Translations under genes and position numbers: made by a program
In this document: positions 40,733 to 55,018 of the stretch, piece by piece
Numbering within the stretch: position 1 is the first letter of the stretch
How the letters are laid out: each line of letters starts with the position of its first letter
From: Chrysomallon squamiferum
Taxonomy: Eukaryota; Mollusca; Gastropoda; Neomphalida; Peltospiridae
Assembly (NCBI GenBank): GCA_012295275.1
Contig: CM022673.1
Location: 21,382,913-21,446,912 of the forward strand
Length of the DNA: 64,000 nt
Reading direction: 5' to 3'
The notes under the pieces: model-generated
What the model saw: only the letters and a program-made list of their open reading frames with translations
Told to the model about the DNA's origin: nothing
Database searches by the model: none

Positions 40733-43700
40733 GTAATGCTGTCATACTTTTCTAAAAATGCAAGCTACTTATAATTGAATATTAATGTTCTGATGTTTAG
40801 CCAATGGAATACTGGACAAATCCCTTAGATTCCTGTTCAAAATGTCACTGCTTCAATAATACAGTATTGTGTACATCAAGTACATGCAAATCAACAGCAG
40901 CATCAACAGCAAAACCATCAGGCCACCTGATTATTCAGCCTCAGTGTTACTGGACAAACTGGATCAATGTGGATTCACCACTGAGTGGTGATGGGGACCA
41001 TGAACTGCTGGATGAGATCAGGAAGACCAACAAGCTTTGTAGTTTGCCAATACAAATAGAATGTCGAGAAGTAACAACTCACAAACCTGCTGCAGATGTT
41101 GGAGAGACTGTCACTTGTGATGTAACAAAAGGTTTTACCTGTAACAGGTGGCAGAATGGTGGACATTGCAGTGATTATGAAGTTCGATTCTACTGTCCAT
41201 GCATTAGTAAGTTTTTAAATGGTTCTTTGCTAAGGCTGGCTTGATATACATATATTTAAGAAGAAAATAAATGAATCTGAGATGCTTAAATCCAGATAAA
41301 TTATTAGAAATAACTCAAATAATTAAATTGACTCATTTTGGGATAAAATGTCTGTTTTAATTTGATTTATGTAAATGTAAGTATATTTCAAAAGATTTTA
41401 AGTTAATTAAAGTTGAATTTTTTGTCATTTGTATGTTACAAATCTTTTTAGCACACAAAACACCAACTGCAGGACCAACAGCTTCACCATCAACAGATGT
41501 TCCAATACAGTCTACAGCTTCTCCTTTTTGTGGCTGGTCACCATGGTTCAACAATGACCACCCAGACAACACAATGCCAGGAAAAACACAAGGAGGTGAT
41601 ACTGAATTAGTAACAAAGTTGATATCATCAAAGTCTGTTTGTGGATATGACCAGATGACAAAAATACAATGTAGAGTGGTTGGAACAGCCACCATGGCTC
41701 AGTCTTCAGGACAGATTGTTACCTGTGACTTGGTGAGAGGTCTGAGGTGTGATGATTCTAAACAACCTTTTGGGAATAAATGTCATGATTATGAAATCAG
41801 AGTATTCTGTGACTGTTCTCGCCTGACAGCAACTCCTACACTATCACTTCCAGTGTCTGTAAAATCTACTGTAGGTCCATCAAGCTGTGGCTGGACTCCT
41901 TGGATGAATGGACACTGGCCAAATGGCATTGGAGAGATTGAAATTCTACCTAATCTGAGAAAAATATATAGATTCTGCCAAACATCTGATATAACAGCTG
42001 TTGAATGTCGAGATGCAAAATCTCATATGTTATCCTCTGATGCAGGTCAGACAGGTGTAGTTTGTGATCTGAAGTTCAGTGGTCTCATCTGTAAAAATGA
42101 GAAACAACCAACAGGTCAGCACTGTTTTGACTATGAAATTCGTTTCCTTTGTGAACCAGCATATTTGGATTGCAGCAGCCCTACACCGTCATTGACTACC
42201 TCTGGAACACCACAATCCCCCACACCTGGACCAGTAGGAAATGCAACTGCTCATCCTAATAAGACATGTTCTGGCAAGTGGTCACAATGGTTTAACACAG
42301 ACAGTCCAGGTACTGGTGATGGTGACAGAGAGAATATCTCACTACAGGAACTTAACACCAAATATAATTTCTGCAGCAATGGGAAGGTGACTAAAATTAA
42401 CTGCTTTTCAAATGATATGGATGTTTCATATGAATCCACTGGTGATATACTGGTTTGTAATCTACATCAAGGATTGATCTGCAAGAATAAAGATAATGAT
42501 CCTATCCAGTGTCAAGATTACAAAGTACGATATTACTGTGAAGAATGTAAAACACCAACATTAACACCACCACTGACAGAAAACCCCACTCCTCAACCAT
42601 CTGTCAAGACTGGTTCAACCAACATTCCAGTTGTGAATTATTCTACTGACCAGCCAACACCTCATCAACCTTTAAACAAATGTACAGGTAAATGGTCACA
42701 ATGGTTTAACAGGGACAAACCAGATTCTGGAGATGGAGATAAAGAATATGTATCACCTTCAGAGCTCAAAAGCAAGTATAACTTCTGTACTAATGGAAAT
42801 ATCACAAAAATTGACTGCTATGGACTTGACACTGATGCTGTGGCTTCTTCAACTGGTGCAGTTATCACATGTAACCTGCAGCAAGGTTTTATTTGTAATA
42901 ATGCTGATAATTTCCCCATACCTTGTGAAGACTACAAAATTCGCTACTATTGTGAAGAATGTGTAACTCCTACTCTGGCATCACAAGTTACTACTGATAT
43001 ATCAAAAACATCATTTGAGAACACAGTGAAGCCATCACCTACTAAATGTACAGGTTCATGGTCTGATTGGATTAATAGAGACAAACCAGACACAGGTGAA
43101 GGTGATTTTGAACATGTTTCAGAGATTGACCTGAGGAACACATATAAATTCTGTAATAGAGGCAAGATCACAAATATTGAATGCTATGGTCTTGACACAC
43201 AAGCTAGTTCCTTATCCACAGGTGCAGTACTGACATGCAATCTTGCAAAGGGTCTAATTTGCAAAAATGCAGATAATTTCCCTATACAGTGTGAAGATTA
43301 CCAGATCCGTTACTACTGTGAAGAATGTTCACCAGTACCAATTGGTGTCAAAAATCCTACGAAGGCACCAACTGCAAAGCCAACTCTTGAGCCTGTAACA
43401 GGTTCTAAAAAAACTCCAACAACAATGATGACTAAAAATCCAACAATGTCATCCTGCTGGTCTCAGTGGTTTAACAACGACAAACCCAGTACAGGAGGTG
43501 GTGACTTTGAATATATCAGTGTTGCAGATCTGAAGTCTAAATACCATTTCTGTTCTGCTGGCAGCATTATCCAGATTGAGTGCATTGATGCTGAAACAAA
43601 TATCTCCTCAGCTTCAACTGGAGATCTTCTTACATGTGACCTTCAGAATGGATTAATCTGCAGAGAATCAGAAAATGCACCAATTCCTTGCCATGACTAC

Positions 43701-44294
43701 AAAATAAGATATTATTGTGATTTATGCAGTAAGTATCTCTGCATATGTAAGTGGCTGGTTTATTTAAAACAGATTCAAAAGAATTTGTAATAAAAAGAAT
43801 TAATTGTTTACTATCAAACAAGTTTAGCTATGTGATCACAACTTTACCTAACAAAATGTAAAAAAGAATAAAATAAAATTAAAAAATTAAAAAAAATTAA
43901 TCCTCACAAAATCAGAAAGATCCTTTATAATATATTTAACATTATTACTTAAATATATTGTAAAATATATTGCAATTGAAATTTTAATCATATTTATTTT
44001 GTCAGCTAAAGAATATAACAAGATAACAGAAAATGTGAAACATACAACACCAGATAATACAATGACTTTCATAACATCACCTTCACCAGTATCACCTCTC
44101 CACAAAGGTTAGCAATACTCATTATTTATAAATATTAATAAAAGTTTCAGATATGCTATTTCATCCAAATAGATGCATTTTCACAGGAATAAAAACATTT
44201 GATTATTAAGATTTAATATTTATTTTCTTATATTTCTAAATCTTATTTAAAATATTTTTGGAAAAAAGAACTAAAAACAAAAAAACAAGCAGAC

Positions 44295-44326
<32 letters not shown>

Positions 44327-47300
44327 CATTTTGTAAACTTGATAAAACAGAACATGAAATTATGACTTACAACTTATAAATCTTCTATTTTAAAAGTATG
44401 TGCAAACCCTATGGATCAACCCATGTCAATAACTGTGCCAGACTATGACTTAACAGCATCTTCTAGTGCATCAGCTTATACAGGAGTCCAGCAGTCACAC
44501 ATATATTCTATGCCTGACACCATCAACAGTGGAGCCTGGATTCCAAAGCACATTGACAAACAGCAGTGGATTCAAGCTCGTTTTGAGTATCCTCAGGTAT
44601 GCTATATTTGCAGTTCAGTTGTTTAGTTTAATGTGACAGCATATAATATTATTATACCATGAGCAAAAAATATGTTAATTTTTCAACAAGGTTAGTGTTA
44701 TGTTATTTATTTAATCTTCAATTACAATACTTAAAATAAAAGCACAGTATGCAGAATACATTAGTTTTTAATTTATTTTTAATTATGTTAACAATACCAT
44801 AAATACGTAACTACATAAAATTAATATTACATTTTATACACTTGAAAATTAATCTACAGCTCATTCTCAAAGTTTGAGTTATCTCTGATAAAGTGGACTG
44901 ATAATAAAATATAAAGAAGATTACTCACTCTGTTATTCCAACAGTGATTGTATTAATGTGAGAAATGTTTCACAGTGAAAATAAAAAAATTAGTATTTTC
45001 TTTGTAGACAGTTACTGGTATTGTTACAAAAGGGAGAGATGGATTCAATCACTGGGTAACATCATACAAAATTCTCTATTCCACTGACGGTTATAATTTC
45101 TACTACTATGAAGAAACACCAGGACAACCAAAGGTAATTTTTTTGTTTTTATTTGTAGACTCTTTTATAGAATTAGACGTTAGTTAACATATAACAAAAT
45201 AAAATAAACTATAGCCATGGAATATTGTTGTTTTTTTCAGTTCAGACTACTTATTACAACATATATAGGTTTCAGTTTATACACTCATTTATAGTTTTAA
45301 AATTTTTATAATTGTCATATTTTGAAAACTTTAGTGAACACTTCACCTCAGTTTTCGTAATGTGTTTAACTACTTATTGTTATGTTAGTGTTATGTTAAA
45401 CAAATCATCTTATTGTTGTACTTGAATTTATCATTTCAGATATTTACTGCAAACATTGATGGTTCAAGTGCTACAAAGCATATCTTGGCTCCAATTGTTG
45501 CTAAATACATACGAATTCAACCTGTAACATGGCATGGCACAATTGCATTACGTTTTGATCTTATTGGATGTACAGGTGACTATTTTATTCTGAGATACTA
45601 CAGTTTATGTGACATCAGTAAAAATCTTTCATTAAAAATAAATAAACATACTCTTATTACATGAGAAAAAATAAATACATGAAAATGTTTCATCACAACT
45701 GTGTATAGATTTATATTTGATTAATGTTTTAAAGTGATTCATGATAAAATTATCAAACTAGTTTTGACTTTGGAGTGCCACACAAATGATACTAGAAATT
45801 TCTGATTGCTCTTGACAAAGCTGGAAACTTTAGATTATTATCATGTGTACTATCATAACTAATAAATGAGATATCTCGTATATACTTATTATATTCTTTT
45901 CTTATTTTTTGTATTGATTTCTTTGTAGCTCCTACACCAACAGCAACAGCAACACCTCAGCCTACAGCCAAACCTCCCATGGGATCAACTGCATCAGTGT
46001 GCACCAACAGTTCGTGGTCACCTTGGATTGACAGAGTGAACCCTGGGGATGGAAATGGTGATCATGAAGCAATGACAAGTTCAGAATTACAACAGTTCTG
46101 TCCAGGAGGCAAAGTGGATCAAATTGAATGTGTGTCTGTTGATGCTGATATTCCATACTTCAGTACTGGGGAGGTGGTCACTTGTAACGTCATCTCTGGA
46201 CTGAAATGTGATAATGCTGACAACGAACCTATTCCTTGTCAAAACTACAAGATTCGATATCACTGTGAATGTTCAGGTAATACCTGTAATCATTCAATTT
46301 AGTTCAGACAAATGTAAATAATACTCCAAAGGAAGTATGTTGATGTCATATTGTAATATGCTGTAGAAACAGTTTTTATTTTTGAAAAGGAATTTTAATA
46401 ATAAAATATTTTTTATTAGTAATATTAATAATAGAACACTGCATGTTTGCCTTATTGATAAACAAATGTATTGGTTTTCTTATTAGTGAGAGGTAAATCC
46501 TGCCTTGTTTTTGTTTTGTTAAATGTAAAGCATTTTCTTAATCAGATAAGTTCTATAATCAATAATAAATATTTTATGCTGATTTTTCCCACTAGCTTCT
46601 AAACCAACAGCTACACCAACACCTCAGCCAACAGCCAAACCTCACATGGAATCAACTGCATCAGTGTGCACCAACAGTTCGTGGTCACCTTGGATTGACA
46701 GAGTGAACCCTGGGGATGGAAATGGTGATCATGAAGCAATGACAAGTTCAGAATTACAACAGTTCTGTCCAGGAGGCAAAGTGGATCAAATTGAATGTTT
46801 GTCTGTTGATGCTGATATTCCATACTTCAGTACTGGGGAGGTGGTCACTTGTAACGTCATCTCTGGACTGAAATGTGATAATGCTGACAACGAACCTATT
46901 CCTTGTCAAAACTACAAGATTCGATATCACTGTGAATGTTCAGGTAATACCTGTAATCATTCAATTTAGTTCAGACAAATGTAAATAATACTCCAAAGGA
47001 AGTATGTTGATGTCATATTGTAATATGCTGTAGAAACAGTTTTTATTTTTGAAAAGGAATTTTAATAATAAAATATTTTTTATTAGTAATATTAATAATA
47101 GAACACTGCATGTTTGCCTTATTGATAAACAAATGTATTGGTTTTCTTATTAGTGATAGGTAAATCCTGCCTTGTTTTTGTTTTGTTAAATGTAAAGCAT
47201 TTTCTTAATCAGATAAGTTCTATAATCAATAATAAATATTTTATGCTGATTTTTCCCACTAGCTTCTAAACCAACAGCTACACCAACACCTCAGCCAACA

Positions 47301-50300
47301 GCCAAACCTCACATGGGATCAACTGCATCAGTGTGCACCAACAGTTCGTGGTCACCTTGGATTGACAGAGTGAACCCTGGGGATGGAAATGGTGATCATG
47401 AAGCAATGACAAGTTCAGAATTACAACAGTTCTGTCCAGGAGGCAAAGTGGATCAAATTGAATGTGTGTCTGTTGATGCTGATATTCCATACTTCAGTAC
47501 TGGGGAGGTGGTCACTTGTAACGTCATCTCTGGACTGAAATGTGATAATGCTGACAATGAACCTATTCCATGTCAAAACTACAAGATTCGATATCACTGT
47601 GAATGTTCAGGTAATAACATGTATCTTACAAATTGATTCATGTTGTCACTGAAATTAACATATGTTCATGAAAAAATTAAAAAATCTAAATAATTTTTTA
47701 AAATGTATTTATAATGAATCCAGTTCAGTGAAAGAGTATAATATATTTATTAAATCTTGTAATACTAAATAATAAACATGTAGGCTGAAATTGCTAAAAT
47801 TTAACCTCAGAGGTTTAAATATTAATATAATTATATTGTTACATGGCATAAGATGAAAACAGGCTGCATAAATGTAATATAGACTATTGACTTCAAATAT
47901 GCCAAATAAAAATAATATAATTATTAATTTTTTACTACAAATTAAAAAAAACTTTACTATTATTTTCAGGACAAACACAAAGCCCACCTTTGCCTGGACC
48001 TGTACATAATCCAACAAAATCACCCTTTACCAATGCTCCAACTGAAAAACCAGCAACAGGTCATGATGGTTTTCCAACAGCACATCCACCTATAGACAAC
48101 TTAGCTATACAGTTTACTCCATTACCAACACCAAAAGTGCCAGGTACTGCTATAATGAACACTCAGATGGTCACATTTGTATTTTTTCTTTTAAGATTTT
48201 GTCAGTAAATGTAATAACAATTTCAATTTTCCTAACTTTTCTTGACATTTAGATACAACTTGGAATCTGGTTTTTAAAGAGATGTTTGTTACGTTTGTTG
48301 AAGTATAATAATATCAGTACATGTATAGAAATAATAAAGATGAATTCCAGCTTCAAAATATAAAAAATTAAATTTTACAATTACATAGAACAATCAAAGT
48401 TCATATTTTAGTTAATTTGTGTAAAATGCAAAGCAAATTATATAAATATATCTGGTATAGTGTCCACCTGTTTTCAAATAAATATACTAAAATTTTATTT
48501 TAAGAAGTCAAATTTAAAGTTATGTAAAGTGGAGAATGCTTGTGACATGTATATTTAATTGCTGCTACAGATTCCTGTACAGTAGAGATGGGAATGAAAA
48601 ACCATCAAATTCGTGATTCCATGTTGAGTGCTTCCTCCTATTACGATGGTCGACATACACCACAGAATGCACGTCTGGGGTCATCAGGGTCATGGCTTGC
48701 TGCAGTTGACAATAAACAACAATACATAGAGATTGATTTCTTGCAACCCACCATCATTAGTGCAGTCACAACACAGGGCAGGCCTGATGCACCAAGTTAT
48801 GTAAAATCCTACAAACTGTTTTATTCCAGTGATGGCATAAACTGGAATCCTTACAGAGAAAATAAAACTGTAGATAAGGTATAAACCCTTTTTCATAATT
48901 CATAGCTGAAAAGCAGGAACAGATGATCTAATCTCTGTAAGAAATGGAATGTTCATAATAAGATTATTTTCTCCGTGTCTGAAATTATTTTATGATAAAT
49001 TAAATACAAATTGGAAGGCATCCATTATTTCCTTAAAAAACAAATAATATTCAATTTAATATTATTTTTGATATCTTAATATCTAAAATTAATTCAATAA
49101 TAAAACAAGTGTTATATTTCCAGGTTTTCACAGGCAACTTTGACTCGGTGACACCAGTTACAAACATGTTGCAGATTCCTCTTAGAGCCAGATACTTGAA
49201 AATCAACCCACAGACATGGCTTGGTAAAATTGCCATGAGGTTTGAAATCCATGGTTGCTTCAATCCATATCCAAGTATGTTGGATCTTTTTCTTTTCTTT
49301 TGATAATTGATATTCATAGCAGATTTGAAGTGTATTGTTAAAAATATGTTTTATTGTCAAAAATCGACTGGTTCACAACATTAAAAACCAGATTAAAATA
49401 AAATGTGCTTTATTTTATTTAATGTCTAGGTTAGGTAACTAAGCATTAATTAAAATATATCTAACTACATTTATTTGTCTTAGCAAATGGAATAATATTT
49501 GATTTAAAATGAAAATAATTAGAATAACAGCTGAATGTCAAAGATTTTCATTTTATGTTTTTGTTAGTGTTTCATCTGATATATTTGCCTCATATCTTTT
49601 ATAAAAAAAACATTTTTCATTTTTGTTTCTTATTTTGATATGTACTTATTCTTGTTTTACAGCTGCTGCCCCACCATTCCCACACATGGACAAACCAACA
49701 GCACAACCAACAGCTGAGCTGCCTGCAGGAGCAACACCAACAATGAGTCTTATATCCTATCTGCCTGCAGGATGTGTAGTGTGGGATGACTGGCTCGACC
49801 TTCACCCAGTAACTTTGACTTCCGATGGTGACCTTGAACCTATTAGTGATATTTCCCGTGCCACTCAGACCTGCAGACATCCCATTGCCATAGAGTGCAG
49901 GACAGCCACGCCAGATCACACACCTTACGACAAGACTGACCAAGTTGTCAGATGTAACATGTGGGAAGGACTGGTGTGCAGAAACAGTGATCAGAACAAC
50001 TCAGAGCTGTGTTATAATTATGAAGTGCGAGTTAGCTGTGTCAAGAGTACAATGGCTTGCTGTGAGTCACACAAAACATATTTTCTTTACTGATTACCAC
50101 CGTAATTAATATTTTAAATTAACATATTTTATATAGGCTTACTAAGATAAATAAATATGTTATTAAACTACATTCTTACCTTTGCAACATATTCATAATA
50201 ACAGCATTATTATTTTTTTTTTCAATAGTGTTAACATTTTATATTAGAAATTATTTATCAGTGACATTAAAACAATGATGTAGTATGGTGTATATCATCC

Positions 50301-50595
50301 ATTAACTTTTACAGAAAGTAAGCACTTCAGTTGCTGGGGTAGTAAAAATATATTCAATTGTGGAAGACATTGTTTTACATTTTAGTGTCTAAACTCCCAA
50401 CTGCTATGCCAACTCCTGCACCAACACCAGGTCCATATTTTAAAAACATTGCTCCTTGCTTCTCTGGGATGGACGTTAGTGCTTGTCCACACGATGGCTG
50501 TCCAGCTGATCAGTTCTGTGATGGTCTGAAATGTGTGCAGAAAGTTGAGTGTCCATGTCTCATCAACAACAAAGTGGTTTTGGTAAATTTTCATA

Positions 50596-50629
<34 letters not shown>

Positions 50630-53600
50630 TTCAGTTCTAATTTGTATGCATGTGTGAAATATTTAGTGCTTCTTTGATAAAATAGAGATTCATTTTATCA
50701 GTTTTCATAATAGAATTATTTATTTTATTACTTTTTGATCTTTCAATTTAATTCTGAAGTAGTCTTCTGAAATAAAGGCACTTATATACTATTGAACTGT
50801 TCTTAACTTTAATAATTTTATCTAAATCAGCTTGATTCAGTGTAAAAAAGTATGATGCATTTTAATACCAACGTTTTGTATATCAGCAATATTCTTACTG
50901 TTTTTCAATGTGTTCCAGAGTGGTCATATTGCAGAAAATCAGAACTGTGATACCTGCCAGTGTTTTGGAGGTGAAGTCAGATGTCTGCCCAAGACTTGTC
51001 CATCCTGTCCACCAGTAACTATGAAACTTTAATCTTTTATTTTTATATATGTTTCTAAAATCTGTTTTGTTTGGGGGTGAGATTGGTTCTTGTATTTTAA
51101 ATGTATTTTAATAACAAATGTATTTTTCATCTATTACAAAAATTAATATTATTCTAGAACAAGTAGCTTTGTTTAATTAATTTTAGTTTAATTTAAGTGC
51201 TGAAAGACTAATAATATAAATTAAATAATTTAAAAAATGCAGTAATAGTAGTAGTATTAATAATAATAATAAAAATAAAACAAAGTAAAACAACAACAAC
51301 AATAATAATTCAATGGGGTTTTTATAAATTTAAAAAATTACAAAAACTAAATTTACTTGTGGTAAGAAAATGTGAATTAAACATTCAGTTTGTTAAAGTA
51401 AAGTGTTTGCTGTTCAGGGTGAGATTCAGCAGCTGAACAAGGACACATGTCAGTGTGGCTGTCACAGTTGTGCTGCTAGTGAATTCCAGTGCAGTACAGG
51501 CCAGTGTCTCCCAGCCAGTGCTCGATGTGACGGAATTACAGACTGTACAGATGACGAATTTGGATGTGGTGAGTTCTTTAAAGAATTGATATGTATGTGT
51601 AAATCACATCTTTTCTTTATTCATATTATTAAATGTTTTTAAAATTGAAAAATAATTTGTTTAATCATTATATTTCTAAGGTACAAAATTATTTTTTGAT
51701 TTCTTATAAAATGTTAAAGACATTTTAACTTTGATTATATAGCATATTTTGCAGTTAGGTTTATTAGTAAAAAAAATCTTTAATTATTTTAAAGGTAAAA
51801 TATATTTTGAATTAATTTTTGTATAGAAAATTTGATGGAAAACATTCTACTGTAGTTAAAAGAAGAAGACACATATTAAATACTTTTTTTTACAATATAT
51901 AGCATATTAAAATTTAAATATTTTAAGGTAGAGTTAATCTAATACACATACTGTTTCAGTTTGTTTGGCAGGCATATTGTAAAGTGGATGTTTCAATTTT
52001 GTGGTTTCAGCATTCACACCTATGTTTACTGTGCCAGAAATACCAACAACTGTACCTACAATGACAGAAAGTAATAAAACACTCAGCCCCACCTACACAG
52101 AACAGCCGAGTGAGTTCATAGTTCTTTTAATACAACTTCTTTCAAGAAATAACCATAATTTATTATTACTTATTATTATTTTATTTTTATTGTTTCTGTA
52201 ATTTAACCGCCCCTGAAAAATATAAATAAAAATATTTGGAAGAAACTATAATTATCACGTATGAGTACAAAGATTTTGAATTTTATTTAAAAAAAAAAAA
52301 TTTTAGACATACTTTCTTACAAAAACAGAAATTGAAATTTTATTTTATAATCTACATTTTGTTTTTTATAAAGATAAAACTTCTCAAAATTATAATTTCA
52401 TAATATAAACATAATTTATATATTTATTTTATTTTATGAAACAAACCATATAATTTCACTGTTTCTGTTAATTAATATACATTTTACTGACTTTGGAAGG
52501 TAATGCTTTTTATAATAGAGAATTGTTTGAGAATGTTTTGACTATAAAAACCTCTGTACTGTTTTACAGAAGTCACACCTGCCAAACCCACATCTAAAAC
52601 TGTGTCTACAATCCAGCCTCCCAGTGAGTACAGTTATCTAATAACATCTAATTTTGTCATTTTAATAATACACTGACAACTATGATAGATCTTTTGGAAA
52701 ATGTATACATGTTTTTAAACAGAAATATGTTATCACAGAACTTTATTTTATGAAAAATTTTAAATATTTCTTTGACCTTTTCTAATAAGATGATATACCA
52801 ATAGAAAATGTGGTCTTTATATTTAAGAAGAATGATTAACATGGTTTGAAAATATTTAAACTAATTAATTGTTAATGAAAAATACATTTTTTTATTTCAT
52901 TAATTCCTATGTTTATTTTCAATCGAAACAAAAGTAATACTTAATAATAATTTTTATAAATGAATGAAAAGAAAATTATTGGTAATAGGATGGAACTAAA
53001 CCATTATAATAATTTAAAAGGCAGATAACATCGTCATTTTAAAAAATTATACTGCAAAATTTATATTAAAACCTAGAAGATCCATACAGTAAGAGTTGTT
53101 GTAAGATATGATAAAACAAAACAGAGGCTGTGTTATTTCAGACTCGTGTGCGTCAGTTGTGTGTCTGTCACCAGTTCATCCCGCTCTGAATGAAGGTGAA
53201 GTTGCCAAGTTAGTGAAGACACAGGATGGATGTTGTGACACGTACATGGTGCTCTGTGAACCCACCCAGTGTCGGGCTCCGCCTACCTGCTCTAAACCCA
53301 TGGTAGCTGTGCAGAGAGGAGACAACAGATGCTGTCCTAAATACCAGTGTGGTAAGTTCTTCTGTTTTAATCTGGAATCACAAATGTTTCTTTCTACACA
53401 CGTACGTATAAATCTTACAGTGATACACTTTAAATGTAGAATATGGTTAAGTTCCTTAATTTGTTTATATATTAATTATAATCTTATGTGATCTCCAGTA
53501 GGCATATATAATAACATTTGTTGAATTATTCTTAAACAATTTTCAGTAGATATGCATTTTTATGTCAATTAATTTAACATCAATCCATTGTTTAAGTGAT

Positions 53601-54979
53601 CCCATTTCTAAATTTTATATTAATACAGCATCTCAAATTTTTGTTCTTCCAGAAGATGAAATCTCTTTATGTATTATATCTTAGCAATAAGCAAACATTT
53701 CCTTTTTATTTCAGTTTGCCCACCTCGATGTCCACGCCCAGCTGAGCCTCCTTGTGCCGCTGGTTCCCAGGTTGTTGAAGTAGTCACTGAATGTGGCTGT
53801 ACAACCAAGGCTTGCAGTAAGTGACAGCTGCACTATTTAGTTACACGTTTTGATTACTGCTACTGCCATTATTGTTGTTGTTGTTATTATTATTATTATT
53901 ATTGGAATAAAGTTATTCTTATTTGTTTTATTAAATGCTAACCTCAGAATTTCTGGTAATTGCTAGTGCCATACATTTTCATTAAAAACATTTGGCTGAA
54001 ATAAGGTAAAATCTTGTTAAAAATTATTTCTTAATAATTGTGCTAGAGATTTAGATAATTATCAGAGTCACTGTCAGTTGTAATTTGTTAATATTAAGCT
54101 GTTCCTTTTTTCTTTTTTTGAATGTTTGTATTAAGCATTTATCTTTAATCTTATTTTGTATTCCAAATAGATGATAATGATATCATAGTATATATATGTA
54201 TATACAGAGCTACCTTGACTTACGAGTTTAATTTGTTCCATGACCGAGCTCGTATATCAGTTTGCTAATATATCAAATCAATTTTCTCAAATTAATTGAA
54301 ATACCATAAATCTGTTCCACCCACCCAAAACCACCCCATTTTTTTGTAATGTGTTTTGAAATAAGAAAAATGTATTTATAAATGACAAATATTGTATAAA
54401 CAAAACAAAAGAGAATGTAAAGAAATAAATTGGTTTTGTAAAGTGTACAGGGTTAGGGTTTCTCCATCTTTTCATGGACAGAGGTCTGCAGGTTAGAAAT
54501 TATTTTAATGCCTTTAACTGGAGTTATAACCTTTATTGACTCCTGCTTCAGTAAGGTAATATCGCAGAAGTACTCTTTAGCCAAGTCGACTACATGCACA
54601 CTTCATTCATGTTTTTCTCTGATTACATGCTTTAATTTGATGGACATCTTCCACTTCTTCTTCTCAGCACTGTCCTTTGCACTCACTTTCTTAGGATCCA
54701 TGGTGAGAAAAATCAAATTTGGCAAAATACTGCACGAAATGTGAACAGAACACAAGAGAGATGTTTTAACCTGCACATTCCTTGAGATCCTGCACTGGAA
54801 GTAAACGAGTGAGACGTGGGATGCTAGGCGGGTGTTGTGTTGTTCGTTGCGCCAGCTAGCGACATCATATATAAAGCTTCCTTGTAATTTGGATTTTAGC
54901 TCGCAACTCAAAGCAAAAAATCAACTGTAACTTGAAAGAGTCATAATTTTGGTGCACTCGTAAGTCGAGGTACCACTGC

Positions 54980-55018
<39 letters not shown>

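Larger units (their letters stand above)
46277..47610. repeat. Two 667-bp tandem units covering intron and exon
   Basis: 46277-46943 and 46944-47610 each hold a 3' intron part plus a WxxW exon. The exon and both intron copies differ at only a few bases (for example GTGAGAGG versus GTGATAGG). Exon 58 is a third, exon-only relative, and the intron following exon 60 is different sequence. Confidence 0.9.
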
